A program made the translations under genes and the position numbers. This document shows, piece by piece, positions 1 through 7,478 of a DNA stretch of 15,698 bases. The notes below the pieces were generated by a model, which saw only the letters and a list, made by a program, of their open reading frames with translations, was not told the origin of the DNA and ran no database searches. The first letter of the stretch is position 1; the number at the start of each line of letters is the position of its first letter. Origin of the DNA: an uncultured Acetatifactor sp. (GTDB lineage Bacteria > Bacillota > Clostridia > Lachnospirales > Lachnospiraceae); NCBI GenBank assembly GCA_934394815.1, contig CAKRRD010000055.1, positions 1 through 15,698 on the forward strand. Direction: 5' to 3'.

Positions 1-32
1 GTCTCGCCTTCTGTTAATAGTATCATTTTCAT
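1..32 (-). CDS. atpF: ATP synthase subunit b, first codons only
   Basis: Only about ten codons are inside the window (MKMILLTEGE). An ATG at position 32 lies 19 bases after the atpE stop and is preceded by AAAGGA at a usual distance. A second in-frame ATG two codons upstream abuts the ribosome binding site and is less likely to be used. The assignment rests almost entirely on position: subunit b follows subunit c in F-type ATP synthase operons of Firmicutes. It would be the peripheral stalk subunit joining Fo to F1. The visible residues are too few to confirm the family. Confidence 0.6.
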   Translation of the reverse strand, partial: MKMILLTEGE

Positions 33-51
33 CCGCATTCCTTTCGTTTAA

Positions 52-357
<306 letters not shown>

Positions 358-382
358 TCATAGAGCTTTCGTACGCTCGCCC

Positions 383-1114
383 TTAAGCGTCTCCTCTTGC
401 ATTGGAAATATAAGTCATGGTCAGCATACAGAATACATATGTCTGGATGGCTCCGGAGAACAGGTCAAAGTATACATGCAGTGCTGCAGGCCACGCCGTA
501 GCAATTATGCCCAGCAGTCCGTAGATCAGTGCCATCATTACCGTTCCGGATAATACGTTTGCGAACAGACGCAGGGACAACGAAATAGGAACCGCGATCT
601 CACTGATCAGGTTAATCGGCAGCCAGATCGGCAGCCAGGGCGGCAGCGGGGAACACATGCCTTCCCAGATTTCCTTGGGCTTCTGATATTTGAACTGATT
701 GTAATGGATCAGCACAAAAGTCAGAATACCGAGGGGCAATGTCACGCCATAGTCCGCTGTGGGGGGACGTAAGCCTAACAGTCCAGAAATATTACTTACC
801 AGAATGAAAATGAAGATCGTTCCGATGTAGTTGTAGAACTTCGGTGCAGCCTTTCCCATGGGTGCATCCACCATGGCATCCAGCTTCTCGACGATCAGCT
901 CCACCACATTCTGAAAGCCTTCCGGCACTTCTCTGGCTTTGGCCATACAGCGGTTGGCGACAATGGCAAAACCAATGATAAGCAACATGACGATCAACAC
1001 ACACACATGTGTGGTCGTTATCCATACCTCATGGCCGAAAAAGGAATACTTAAACACACCATGTATCATAAAATCGATATTATCGGCACCGGATAACAGA
1101 ATTCCATGCTCCAT
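383..1114 (-). CDS. atpB: ATP synthase subunit a
   Basis: This is the 243-residue Fo stator subunit that forms the ion half-channels facing the c ring. The conserved helix with the essential arginine is visible as ISLSLRLFANVLSG, with R182 equivalent to R210 of E. coli. The C-terminal GAIQTYVFCMLTMTYIS motif (221-237) is also typical. The protein has several hydrophobic helices (about 35-55, 97-115, 125-140, 165-205, 210-237) and a Pro/Trp-rich segment (156-166) before the arginine helix. The start is fixed by an excellent AAGGAGGTGA site just upstream. The gene begins 12 bases after atpI and is followed by the hairpin-containing gap before atpE. Confidence 0.97.
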   Translation of the reverse strand: MEHGILLSGADNIDFMIHGVFKYSFFGHEVWITTTHVCVLIVMLLIIGFAIVANRCMAKAREVPEGFQNVVELIVEKLDAMVDAPMGKAAPKFYNYIGTIFIFILVSNISGLLGLRPPTADYGVTLPLGILTFVLIHYNQFKYQKPKEIWEGMCSPLPPWLPIWLPINLISEIAVPISLSLRLFANVLSGTVMMALIYGLLGIIATAWPAALHVYFDLFSGAIQTYVFCMLTMTYISNARGDA

Positions 1115-1126
1115 TGTTTCACCTCC

Positions 1127-1666
1127 TTATTGTTTATTCTGTTGTTCCTCCGCCACTTCTCCATCCTTCGGCGCTTCCGCTTCTTCCGGAGTCTGCGGGG
1201 CATTTTCACTTTCCGTAGTCTCCTCCGGCATCGCCTGAGGGATCGGATCCGTTTCGTGGAACAGTTTATTGCATAATTTATGGGTAAGCGGCTGTAGAAA
1301 TGCCGTTACTTTCATGGCTGTCACATAGGAAAAAAAGAAGACGAACAGGTTCATCACCCCGGTCTTCATGATCACCAGCAGGAAAAAGATCACCATTACA
1401 TAGCGTAAGACATAGGCCCGGATGATCATTTTCGTGGCCGTCTTCTCCGGCTGGTCCAGTGCCCGGTCCAGGGAACGGTACATGTGATACGTGGATACCA
1501 GTGCCAGCAGGACACCGAACCACAGGCTTTTGGCATACATCCCTTCATCCTTCACGATAAAGGCTCCTATGATCTGCGCCAGCACTCCCAGAAACAGGAT
1601 GCCCAGATCCAGTTCCAAAACAGTTCTATTTATCTTTTTTAGTGTGTTTATCATCGCTGTCTTCAT
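1127..1666 (-). CDS. atpI: ATP synthase I-chain-like membrane protein
   Basis: This 179-residue protein has four predicted membrane helices (LDLGILFLGVLAQIIGAFIV, SLWFGVLLALVSTYHMY, YVLRYVMVIFFLLVIM, MNLFVFFFSYVTAMKVTAF) and then a long acidic, proline-rich tail of about 45 residues. The fold, size and position directly before atpB match the AtpI family, accessory proteins implicated in c-ring assembly or Mg2+ supply. I chose the ATG at 1666 because AGGA lies six bases upstream; a farther ATG at 1693 would add nine residues with no better ribosome site. The gene overlaps the end of the preceding small gene by 41 bases, suggesting translational coupling. The acidic tail is unusually long for the family. 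Confidence 0.82.
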   Translation of the reverse strand: MKTAMINTLKKINRTVLELDLGILFLGVLAQIIGAFIVKDEGMYAKSLWFGVLLALVSTYHMYRSLDRALDQPEKTATKMIIRAYVLRYVMVIFFLLVIMKTGVMNLFVFFFSYVTAMKVTAFLQPLTHKLCNKLFHETDPIPQAMPEETTESENAPQTPEEAEAPKDGEVAEEQQNKQ

Positions 1667-1883
1667 AAATTGTCCTGGCCATCCGGTATACATTCTGCCC
1701 TCCGGCCACAGCTCCCATACAGAAAAGCAGGATCATCCAGAAATTCGTTCCGAAATGCCGGTCCAGCCAGATCCCTGCCGCAGACATCAGACAGATTGGC
1801 ACTAACATATTGATACCGAACTGCAGGATCAGTGCACCCGCCCGAAACACCTGCCTGTTGTAGGGTTTCTTTTTCCTTGACAC
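1626..1883 (-). CDS. atpZ: AtpZ/AtpI-family small membrane protein
   Basis: This 85-residue protein has a basic N-terminus (SRKKKPYNRQ), two membrane helices (about 14-40 and 46-66) and a charged C-terminus. The pattern GINMLVPICLMSAAGIWLDRHFGTNFWMILLFCMGAVAGG is split by a short loop with LDRHFG, as in the AtpZ-like putative F0F1-ATPase subunits at the head of atp operons. The start is GTG, supported by GGGAGGA five bases upstream. It is the first gene of the operon, directly downstream of two promoters, and overlaps atpI. In bacilli, AtpZ with AtpI has been linked to divalent cation transport; that role here is inferred from family and position. Confidence 0.78.
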   Translation of the reverse strand: MSRKKKPYNRQVFRAGALILQFGINMLVPICLMSAAGIWLDRHFGTNFWMILLFCMGAVAGGQNVYRMARTIYEDSDDKHTKKDK

Positions 1884-1972
1884 TATGTCCTCCCGTGTTG
1901 ATTACTGCTCTCAGCATTTATTTTTGTACATAATTGAAAACATTGTCCCCGCATAAGGGCAAATCTATAGTC

Positions 1973-2001
1973 ATTATAACGAAATCCTAACACGATGTCC
2001 A
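1973..2001 (-). promoter_or_regulatory. proximal promoter of the atp operon
   Basis: On the minus strand TGGACA (1996-2001) and a perfect TATAAT (1973-1978) are separated by 17 bases. Predicted transcription start is near 1966, about 80 bases before the GTG of atpZ. Confidence 0.65.
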
Positions 2002-2020
2002 GTAAAATCCCCCTGTCAAA

Positions 2021-2049
2021 ATAGTAAAAAATCTATAAAATCCTGTCAA
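2021..2049 (-). promoter_or_regulatory. distal promoter of the atp operon
   Basis: On the minus strand a perfect TTGACA (2044-2049) and TACTAT (2021-2026) are separated by 17 bases. The start would be near 2014, overlapping the region just upstream of the proximal promoter. The -35 box lies in a 10-bp direct repeat (CCTGTCAAAA at 2012-2021 and 2042-2051 on the plus strand, 30 bp apart). Confidence 0.65.
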
Positions 2050-2056
2050 AAAAAGA

Positions 2057-2085
2057 TTGACTTAAAATACCCCCGGAAGTACTAT
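2057..2085 (+). promoter_or_regulatory. promoter of the acetyltransferase-DUF402 unit
   Basis: TTGACT (2057-2062) and TACTAT (2080-2085) are separated by 17 bases. The start would be near 2092, giving a leader of about 50 bases that contains the 20-bp palindrome at 2105-2124. It is divergent from, and nearly touches, the distal atp promoter. Confidence 0.65.
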
Positions 2086-2104
2086 TTGAGTAACTATCAG
2101 AATC

Positions 2105-2124
2105 CTGATCCCGCGCGGGATCAG
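2105..2124. promoter_or_regulatory. 20-bp perfect palindrome in leader
   Basis: CTGATCCCGC is followed immediately by its exact reverse complement. It starts about 13 bases after the predicted transcription start of the acetyltransferase gene and ends shortly before its AGAAGGA ribosome site. It could be a repressor operator, or in RNA an 8-bp stem with a GCGC loop. No T-run follows, so it is not a terminator. Confidence 0.5.
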
Positions 2125-2143
2125 CCCGGAAAGAAGGATTCCC

Positions 2144-2707
2144 ATGCCCGTTACAGAAAAACAGCTTAAGATCCGGACCGCCACACCGGAAGACGCCAGA
2201 ACCCTTTTGGCCATTTATGCTCCCTATGTAGAGAACACCTCCATCACTTTTGAATATACGGTTCCTTCCGTGGAGGAATTCGCCGGACGGATCCGTCACA
2301 CTCTCACCCGCTACCCCTATCTGGTAGCCGAATATAACGGTGTCCCCGTAGGTTATGCCTATGCCTCCGCTTTCAAGGGACGTGCCGCCTATGCCTGGTC
2401 CGTGGAGTCTTCCATCTATATCCGTCAGGATTTTCGGAGCATCGGTGCCGGCAGTCTGTTATATAAAAAGCTGGAAGAATATCTGATCTCACAGCACATC
2501 TGCAATATCTGTGCATGCATCACTTATCCGAATCCTCCCAGCATCGCTTTTCATGAGAAGCACGGCTATGGGACCGTAGCACATTTCCATAATTCCGGCT
2601 ACAAACAGGGGAAATGGCATGACATGATCTGGATGGAAAAGACCTTATGTCCCCACACCACACCGCCCGCGCCCTTTGTTCCGTTCCCGGAGCTCGGTAC
2701 ATTATAA
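2144..2707 (+). CDS. GNAT N-acetyltransferase, phosphinothricin/methionine-sulfone type
   Basis: This 187-residue protein is predicted to transfer an acetyl group from acetyl-CoA to the amino group of a small amino-acid-like substrate. It begins with the IRTATPEDA start of GNAT proteins (10-18) and the IYAPYVENTSITFE segment (24-37) typical of the PAT/Bar/MnaT subgroup. Beta strand 4 has E88 in ESSIYI, and the acetyl-CoA loop is R98-SIGAG. The C-terminal signature F136-HEKHGYGTVAHF followed by GYKQGKWHDMIWMEK (152-166) also matches MnaT-like enzymes. About 20 extra residues rich in Pro and Thr follow the fold. AGAAGGA precedes the ATG. It shares a transcript with the DUF402 gene 21 bases downstream. 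The exact substrate cannot be read from sequence. Confidence 0.88.
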   Translation: MPVTEKQLKIRTATPEDARTLLAIYAPYVENTSITFEYTVPSVEEFAGRIRHTLTRYPYLVAEYNGVPVGYAYASAFKGRAAYAWSVESSIYIRQDFRSIGAGSLLYKKLEEYLISQHICNICACITYPNPPSIAFHEKHGYGTVAHFHNSGYKQGKWHDMIWMEKTLCPHTTPPAPFVPFPELGTL

Positions 2708-2728
2708 ACCATACAAAGGAGAACCCCT

Positions 2729-3211
2729 ATGAGCAACGAATTGCAGATCTACCGCAAACGCCTGATTCCGGAAGAATGTATCTTATTGAAGGATGATATT
2801 ATTATCGAGCAGACCGAGGATTATATTCTGACCAAATGGAAGACCCTGAATCCCAAGACCACTTTTTCCCATGGCTGTTCCTGTTATTATCTGAAGGAGG
2901 GGTTTAAGATCAGTAAGTTCTACCGTCACGACGGTTCCTTGCTGTACTGGTACTGCGATATTGTGGAATATACTTCCCGGCCGGAGAGCAATTCCCTGAT
3001 CGTCACGGATCTGCTGGCTGACATTATCCTCTATCCCGACGGCAGAATGCATGTCGTGGATCTGGACGAGCTGGCCGAAGCTCTGGAAAAGGGACTGATC
3101 ACCCAGACCCAGATGAGTGCCTGCCTGCGTCAGCTGAACAACCTGATCACCATCATCTACCGGGACAAATTCGACAGATTACAGAGTCCGTTGGAAAGAA
3201 ACGGGCTGTAA
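2729..3211 (+). CDS. DUF402 protein, FomD/nucleoside-diphosphate phosphatase-like
   Basis: This 160-residue protein has the DUF402 core: Y65RHDGSLLYWYCDIVE (65-80), then SLIVTDLLADIILYPDGRMHVVDLDEL (89-115). The acidic residues D77, D94, D98, D104 and D111 lie where characterised members (FomD of fosfomycin biosynthesis, Ntdp-type phosphatases of staphylococci) bind divalent metals for hydrolysing nucleoside di- or triphosphates. A helix (115-150) follows, as in the family. The ATG is preceded by AAAGGAG. The gene follows the acetyltransferase by 21 bases and is followed by a strong hairpin terminator. The hydrolase role is inferred from the family; nothing here indicates fosfomycin synthesis. 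Confidence 0.85.
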   Translation: MSNELQIYRKRLIPEECILLKDDIIIEQTEDYILTKWKTLNPKTTFSHGCSCYYLKEGFKISKFYRHDGSLLYWYCDIVEYTSRPESNSLIVTDLLADIILYPDGRMHVVDLDELAEALEKGLITQTQMSACLRQLNNLITIIYRDKFDRLQSPLERNGL

Positions 3212-3230
3212 TGTATTTCCTTCGCCAAAC

Positions 3231-3290
3231 AAATAAGCGTAAACCTTCTTACGAATACAAGTATTCGCCAAAGGTTCACGCTTATTTATT
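3231..3290. terminator. bidirectional terminator between DUF402 and GGDEF genes
   Basis: A 17-base arm (3231-3247, AAATAAGCGTAAACCTT) pairs with 3271-3287 with one mismatch. A second hairpin is nested inside (CGAATA 3252-3257 with TATTCG 3262-3267). T-rich sequence follows on the plus strand and A-rich sequence begins the arm, so both convergent transcripts could stop here. It ends at the stop codon of the minus-strand GGDEF gene. Confidence 0.85.
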
Positions 3291-5069
3291 TTACTCTGAA
3301 CAGTTCAGCAGGTTTCCGATACAATGTCCCAGAATCGTCAGCAATGTAATGTCTTCATCCGACCACTTCCGGTTACGGTTGAACACATCATAGTTCACGA
3401 TTACATTCGGTACTCCCTCCTTGCGGGATATGCACTGCAGGGAAGCACCGACCTCCTGCTTCTGCATTATGGCAAAAGCAGCCGGATCCTGCGACCGTAG
3501 TTTCGCCGTGTTGGATTCTACAAAATTATCATCATCCCCGAACAGTGCAAGATACTTCTCATCTTCAAAAAGTCCCCTTCCATCCGGTGCTTCCGAAATA
3601 TAATTACCGTTCCTGCATACCAGATCCGCCCCCTTCCGGGAGTAGACCGTGATTCCGTCCAGATCAAACAGGCTGCGGATCTGCTGCAGCCGTTCTTCTT
3701 TTTTCACGATGGAATCCACTCCGGATGCACACAGTTCCGTGATCATTTCTGTAATCACTTCCCGCTTTTTCTCCTTGGATACCGCATAGGCCATGGCCAT
3801 ATTCTGCATATCATCGGATTCCAGCCTGCCATGGAGTCTCTCTTCGTAGATGATATGACGGTTCTTGCCCTTTTCCTTGGCAAGATAGAGGGCCTTATCG
3901 GCTTTCCGCATCAGTTTCTCATATTCGGTTCCGTCCACCGGATACTCCGATACACCGATGGATGCCGTCACATGAATCTTTGGGTCGAAGGTCAGGGCAA
4001 ATTCCTTCGCCATGGTCTTCAGTAACGTCTTCAGCTGTTCTCTGGTCTCCACTTTTTCCAGCAGGATCACGTACTCATCGCCGCCGAAACGTCCGATGAC
4101 ACCCCGCTGTCCCACCAGCACCTGCATGATCTCCGCCACTCTGCGGATGACCTGATCTCCGAAAATGTGACCGTAGGTATCATTAATATGCTTAAAATCA
4201 TCAATGTCAATAATCACCAGCCATCTGGTATGGTGATCCTTACGGTTCAGCTGTTCAATGGTATATTCCGTCCAGGCTCGCTTGTTCAGCAGACCGGTTC
4301 CGGCATCTCTGGCCGCGGGGGTCAGATAATAGGCTTCCTTCTCCCGATTCCGGTCCGGCGTGATAATACCTGCTACCATATCGCGTTTCTTCGGAATCCT
4401 GGCACCCTTGGCTTTCCATTTTCCCTTGTCTTCCTGGTCACTGACGAACTCCATTTCAAAGAAGTCCTCCCCGTTTCGCAGATAGGCGCAAAAGGTACGC
4501 AGCTGGTCTTCCAGCCTTGCAATATCACTGCCTTCGTGTGCCTGCTCCACATTCCGGATCAGGACATTCAAGGAACCTTCAAACTGAGTCATGGCACGTT
4601 CATTGACATATTTGTAAACCGTAATACTATCCTGTTCTATCAGATATTCAAAAAAGTAAACATCCTCCAGCGTCATGAAGTGGCGGTATTTCAAAATACT
4701 CTGCTCCAGCCGCAAATTACGCATCTCAAGATCATGAATATCGGAAATCGTAATCTGATACAGCGGCACCCCGTTCTCCGTCTGTCCGCTCTCCTCCAGA
4801 CGCAGATACACATTCCGCACACTGTCCTTCAGGTTATGCAGTACTGTCATCAGTTCCAGCGGCTGAAACGGATACGCCTCCACTGCTTTCTTCAACAATT
4901 CCCCGTCTTCCGGCAGAAGCAGATCACTTACCGGCCGGAACGAATTCTCCCCTATGAATTCATAATAGAATTCCGACGCTTTGGCTGCCACCAGATCCTG
5001 CCTTACGAAGACCTTCCAGTCCATGATTCTATTCGCATAACCCTTTTGTTCTACGCTGTTAACTTTCAT
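3291..5069 (-). CDS. GGDEF-domain diguanylate cyclase with C-terminal GAF-like domain
   Basis: This 592-residue protein has three parts. Residues 1 to about 250 are a sensory region with PAS-like features and a helical stretch. The GGDEF domain follows at about 252-410: D288-IDDFKHINDTYGH (288-301) supplies metal and GTP-binding residues, and the active loop reads RFGGDEY (327-333). About 418-590 resembles a GAF domain (ITVYSRKGADLVCRNGNYIS, then a C-terminal WSDEDITLLTILGHCIGNLL helix). The catalytic loop has Tyr in place of the usual Phe, and no RxxD inhibitory site is present where expected, so product inhibition by c-di-GMP may be absent. The ATG at 5069 avoids overlap with the preceding gene; the ribosome site is weak. 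A GTG at 5105 would add 12 residues but overlap it. It is the last gene of its operon. No cytoplasmic partner is seen. Confidence 0.92.
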   Translation of the reverse strand: MKVNSVEQKGYANRIMDWKVFVRQDLVAAKASEFYYEFIGENSFRPVSDLLLPEDGELLKKAVEAYPFQPLELMTVLHNLKDSVRNVYLRLEESGQTENGVPLYQITISDIHDLEMRNLRLEQSILKYRHFMTLEDVYFFEYLIEQDSITVYKYVNERAMTQFEGSLNVLIRNVEQAHEGSDIARLEDQLRTFCAYLRNGEDFFEMEFVSDQEDKGKWKAKGARIPKKRDMVAGIITPDRNREKEAYYLTPAARDAGTGLLNKRAWTEYTIEQLNRKDHHTRWLVIIDIDDFKHINDTYGHIFGDQVIRRVAEIMQVLVGQRGVIGRFGGDEYVILLEKVETREQLKTLLKTMAKEFALTFDPKIHVTASIGVSEYPVDGTEYEKLMRKADKALYLAKEKGKNRHIIYEERLHGRLESDDMQNMAMAYAVSKEKKREVITEMITELCASGVDSIVKKEERLQQIRSLFDLDGITVYSRKGADLVCRNGNYISEAPDGRGLFEDEKYLALFGDDDNFVESNTAKLRSQDPAAFAIMQKQEVGASLQCISRKEGVPNVIVNYDVFNRNRKWSDEDITLLTILGHCIGNLLNCSE

Positions 5070-5085
5070 AGATTTTCGCTTTCGT

Positions 5086-6249
5086 TTAGTAAAATACGTG
5101 TCCACCGATATTGATACCGGTCAGTCCCTCTACCGGAGTACGGAAATAGACGCAGTTGCCTACATTGGTTACCCCGGACATTGCCTCATCCGCTGCCTGA
5201 TAACAGCGGCTGGTCGCCTTATTGGCCGCCAGAGCCAGTTCCAGTCTTCCGCTGGCCACCGGTGAAAATTGTTTGCTCTGATAGATCACTCCCACCACCG
5301 TATTGGGGTAGATGGAACTTCTGACACGGTTAATGACAACACTGGCCACCGCCAGCTGCCCGTCATAGGATTCGCCGCCTGCTTCGCAATAGATCAGATT
5401 CGCTAACAGATAACGATCTCCCTCTTCAAAGGAAATATCCGAGATATCCCGCCAGGTTGCATTTGCTGCCTTCTGGGACATGGCGATCTCTTCCGCCAGC
5501 TTTTTCCGGAGAGTTTCCAGATTATCCTCTTTTTTCCGGATTTCCTCTTCATATGCCAGTGCTCTCTGTTCCGCTTCCGAAATATCCCCCGCATATTTTG
5601 CGATATTGTTGGATGTCTGGCTGATCAGACCGGACACCTTGCTTTTCTCGGCTTCCGCTGCCACCTTCAACTGATCCAGCTCCGCTTTCTCTGTCTGAAG
5701 TCTGGCCTCTTCCGCTTCAATCAGCCTGCGGTTCTCCTCGAACTCCTTCAGTTTCTTCTGGTCATACGCGGCGATCCGTTCAAAAAAATCCGCAGCATTC
5801 AGCAGTTTATCGAAACTCTGTGCACTCAGAAGCGCGTTGATGTAGCTGGTCTCGTTCCGTTCGTACATGTCCCTTACCCGGATCACCATGCACTCGTACT
5901 GCCATGCTTCCGTCTCCTTCGCCTCCTCCAGGCTGGCCTGTGTGTCTGCGATCTCCTGCTCCTTGTCTGCAATCTGTTGTTCCAGAGCCGCCAGATTGTT
6001 GCTGACTTCCGTCAGCTGACCGTTCAGATTATTCAGTTGTCCCTTGAGGGAATTCTGTTCTCCTTTCAGGTTCTCCAGATTATTATTTTCCTGATTCAAC
6101 TGGTTCTGCAGATTATTTTTCTCCTGCTGCTCCTGTTGGATCTGCTGCCAGGTACTGCCGGTAGCTTCCACTTTGATATTTTCCGAAGAAAAGGCTCCTG
6201 CAAGGATCACTGCTGCCAGCAGCACAGCTGTCTTCTGTAGGCACTTCAA
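5086..6249 (-). CDS. secreted coiled-coil protein with SleB/CwlJ-type hydrolase domain
   Basis: This 387-residue protein starts with a signal peptide (MKCLQKTAVLLAAVILAGAF...), followed by two long coiled coils (about 33-118 and 163-260) rich in Gln, Asn, Glu and Leu. The block between them (MVIRVRDMYERNETSYINALL) resembles the regulatory domain of PcsB/CwlO-type wall hydrolases. The C-terminus (about 275-387) is a Hydrolase_2 domain: YLLANLIYCEAGGESYDGQ contains the candidate catalytic E289, followed by VASVVINRV and QFSPV. It would cleave peptidoglycan outside the membrane, probably as a lytic transglycosylase or amidase-like enzyme of the SleB/CwlJ family. The start is TTG with AAAGGAG eight bases upstream; no better start is in frame. 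It lies 28 bases after comEB and 16 before the GGDEF gene. Vegetative or spore function cannot be decided. Confidence 0.88.
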   Translation of the reverse strand: MKCLQKTAVLLAAVILAGAFSSENIKVEATGSTWQQIQQEQQEKNNLQNQLNQENNNLENLKGEQNSLKGQLNNLNGQLTEVSNNLAALEQQIADKEQEIADTQASLEEAKETEAWQYECMVIRVRDMYERNETSYINALLSAQSFDKLLNAADFFERIAAYDQKKLKEFEENRRLIEAEEARLQTEKAELDQLKVAAEAEKSKVSGLISQTSNNIAKYAGDISEAEQRALAYEEEIRKKEDNLETLRKKLAEEIAMSQKAANATWRDISDISFEEGDRYLLANLIYCEAGGESYDGQLAVASVVINRVRSSIYPNTVVGVIYQSKQFSPVASGRLELALAANKATSRCYQAADEAMSGVTNVGNCVYFRTPVEGLTGINIGGHVFY

Positions 6250-6277
6250 CCGTTTTACTCCTTTATCCGTTGCTCAC

Positions 6278-6769
6278 TCAGACCTCGATGCGTAACAGGC
6301 GCCCGGTCTTACGATACTGCACGCACTCCACGCCAGCGGCGGCAAACATCCGTCTCGCCGCCCGGTTGGACGGGGTGCCCCGATACTTATCGCTGTCATA
6401 TACCACTGTCCGGATCCCCGCCTGAATGATGGCTTTCGCACATTCATTACAGGGAAAAAGAGACACATACAGCTTCGTCCCTTCCAGAGATCCGCCACGG
6501 TAATTCAAAATGGCATTCAGTTCACTATGTGTCACAAAAGGGTACTTTGTCTGGTTCCCATCCTCCGCATTCTCCCGCTCCCATGGAAAATCATCATCGG
6601 AACAGCCCTTGGGAAATCCGTTGTATCCCATGGACAGAATCTTATTGTCCGGGCTGACGATACAGGCTCCCACCTGGGTGTTGGGATCCTTGGAACGCAT
6701 TCCCGACAGATGGGCCACTCCCATAAAGTATTCATCCCAGCTGATATAGTCACTGCGTTTGGCACTCAT
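6278..6769 (-). CDS. comEB: dCMP deaminase (ComEB family)
   Basis: This 163-residue zinc enzyme deaminates dCMP to dUMP, feeding thymidylate synthesis. The zinc and catalytic motifs are complete: H81-S-E83 and P106-C107-NE-C110. The stretch GYNGFPKGCSDDDFPWERE (48-66) is characteristic of dCMP deaminases rather than cytidine or tRNA adenosine deaminases. AAAGGAG precedes the ATG. It begins only 11 bases after upp, which salvages uracil, so both are pyrimidine genes on one transcript. The length fits the family. The name comEB comes from the Bacillus homologue; no competence genes are nearby. Confidence 0.94.
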   Translation of the reverse strand: MSAKRSDYISWDEYFMGVAHLSGMRSKDPNTQVGACIVSPDNKILSMGYNGFPKGCSDDDFPWERENAEDGNQTKYPFVTHSELNAILNYRGGSLEGTKLYVSLFPCNECAKAIIQAGIRTVVYDSDKYRGTPSNRAARRMFAAAGVECVQYRKTGRLLRIEV

Positions 6770-6780
6770 GGGTGTCTCCT

Positions 6781-7410
6781 TTATTTGGTACCGAAAATAC
6801 GGTCTCCTGCATCTCCCAGTCCGGGAACGATGTATCCGTGGTCATTCAGCTTCTGATCCAGCGCTCCGATGTAGATATCTACATCCGGATGTGCTTCCTG
6901 CATGGCCTTGACACCTTCGGGTGCTGCGATGATGCACAGCAGACGGATGCTCTTACAGCCCTTGTCCTTCAGCAGCTGGATGGCAGCGATAGAAGAACCG
7001 CCGGTAGCCAGCATGGGATCCACTACAAATACTTCACGCTCTGCGCAGTCTGCAGGCAGCTTGCAGTAATACTCTACGGGCTTTAAGGTCTCGGGATCAC
7101 GGTACAGACCGATATGTCCTACTTTTGCAGCGGGGATCAGTGCCAACATTCCGTCTACCATGCCCAGGCCGGCACGCAGGATGGGTACCAGTGCCAGTTT
7201 CTTACCCTTTAACTGCTTTACCGTGGTCTTACAGATGGGAGTCTCGATCTCTACTTCTTCCAGAGGCAGATCCTTCGTAGCTTCATAGCCGATCAGCATT
7301 GCGATCTCGCTGATATTCTGTCTGAAATCCTTGGTACCGGTCTCTTTTCTGCGGATGATTCCAATCTTCTGCTCGATTAAGGGATGATCCATAACTACTA
7401 CTTTTGACAT
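6781..7410 (-). CDS. upp: uracil phosphoribosyltransferase
   Basis: This 209-residue enzyme makes UMP from uracil and PRPP. The PRPP-binding loop [14 protein letters not shown] (127-140) and the uracil-binding C-terminus [19 protein letters not shown] (191-209) are both intact, as is [11 protein letters not shown] (74-84). The length equals that of typical bacterial Upp. AGGAGG lies eight bases before the ATG. It is separated from rpiB by 68 bases, the largest gap in the operon. That gap has an inverted repeat (CTGTAC and GTACAG 17 bases apart on the minus strand) but no convincing promoter or terminator. In many Firmicutes upp is directly followed by the atp operon; here four genes intervene. 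Confidence 0.98.
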   Translation of the reverse strand: MSKVVVMDHPLIEQKIGIIRRKETGTKDFRQNISEIAMLIGYEATKDLPLEEVEIETPICKTTVKQLKGKKLALVPILRAGLGMVDGMLALIPAAKVGHIGLYRDPETLKPVEYYCKLPADCAEREVFVVDPMLATGGSSIAAIQLLKDKGCKSIRLLCIIAAPEGVKAMQEAHPDVDIYIGALDQKLNDHGYIVPGLGDAGDRIFGTK

Positions 7411-7478
7411 ATTGTTGTCCTCCTGTATTTTTGTATTTGCTATAGCTGTACTTCGTTATTATGTGTCTGTACAGTGCC

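Noticed and set aside
3211..3393. A 60-codon frame after the DUF402 gene
   Set aside because: It reads through the shared hairpin terminator and into the reverse of the GGDEF gene.
4167..5114. A 315-codon open frame on the plus strand
   Set aside because: Antisense to the N-terminal half of the GGDEF protein; composition is typical of reverse-strand shadow and it has no ribosome site.
7411..7478. Inverted repeat CTGTAC/GTACAG between rpiB and upp as a terminator
   Set aside because: Arms are only six bases, the loop is 17, and no T-run follows; transcription into upp is expected.
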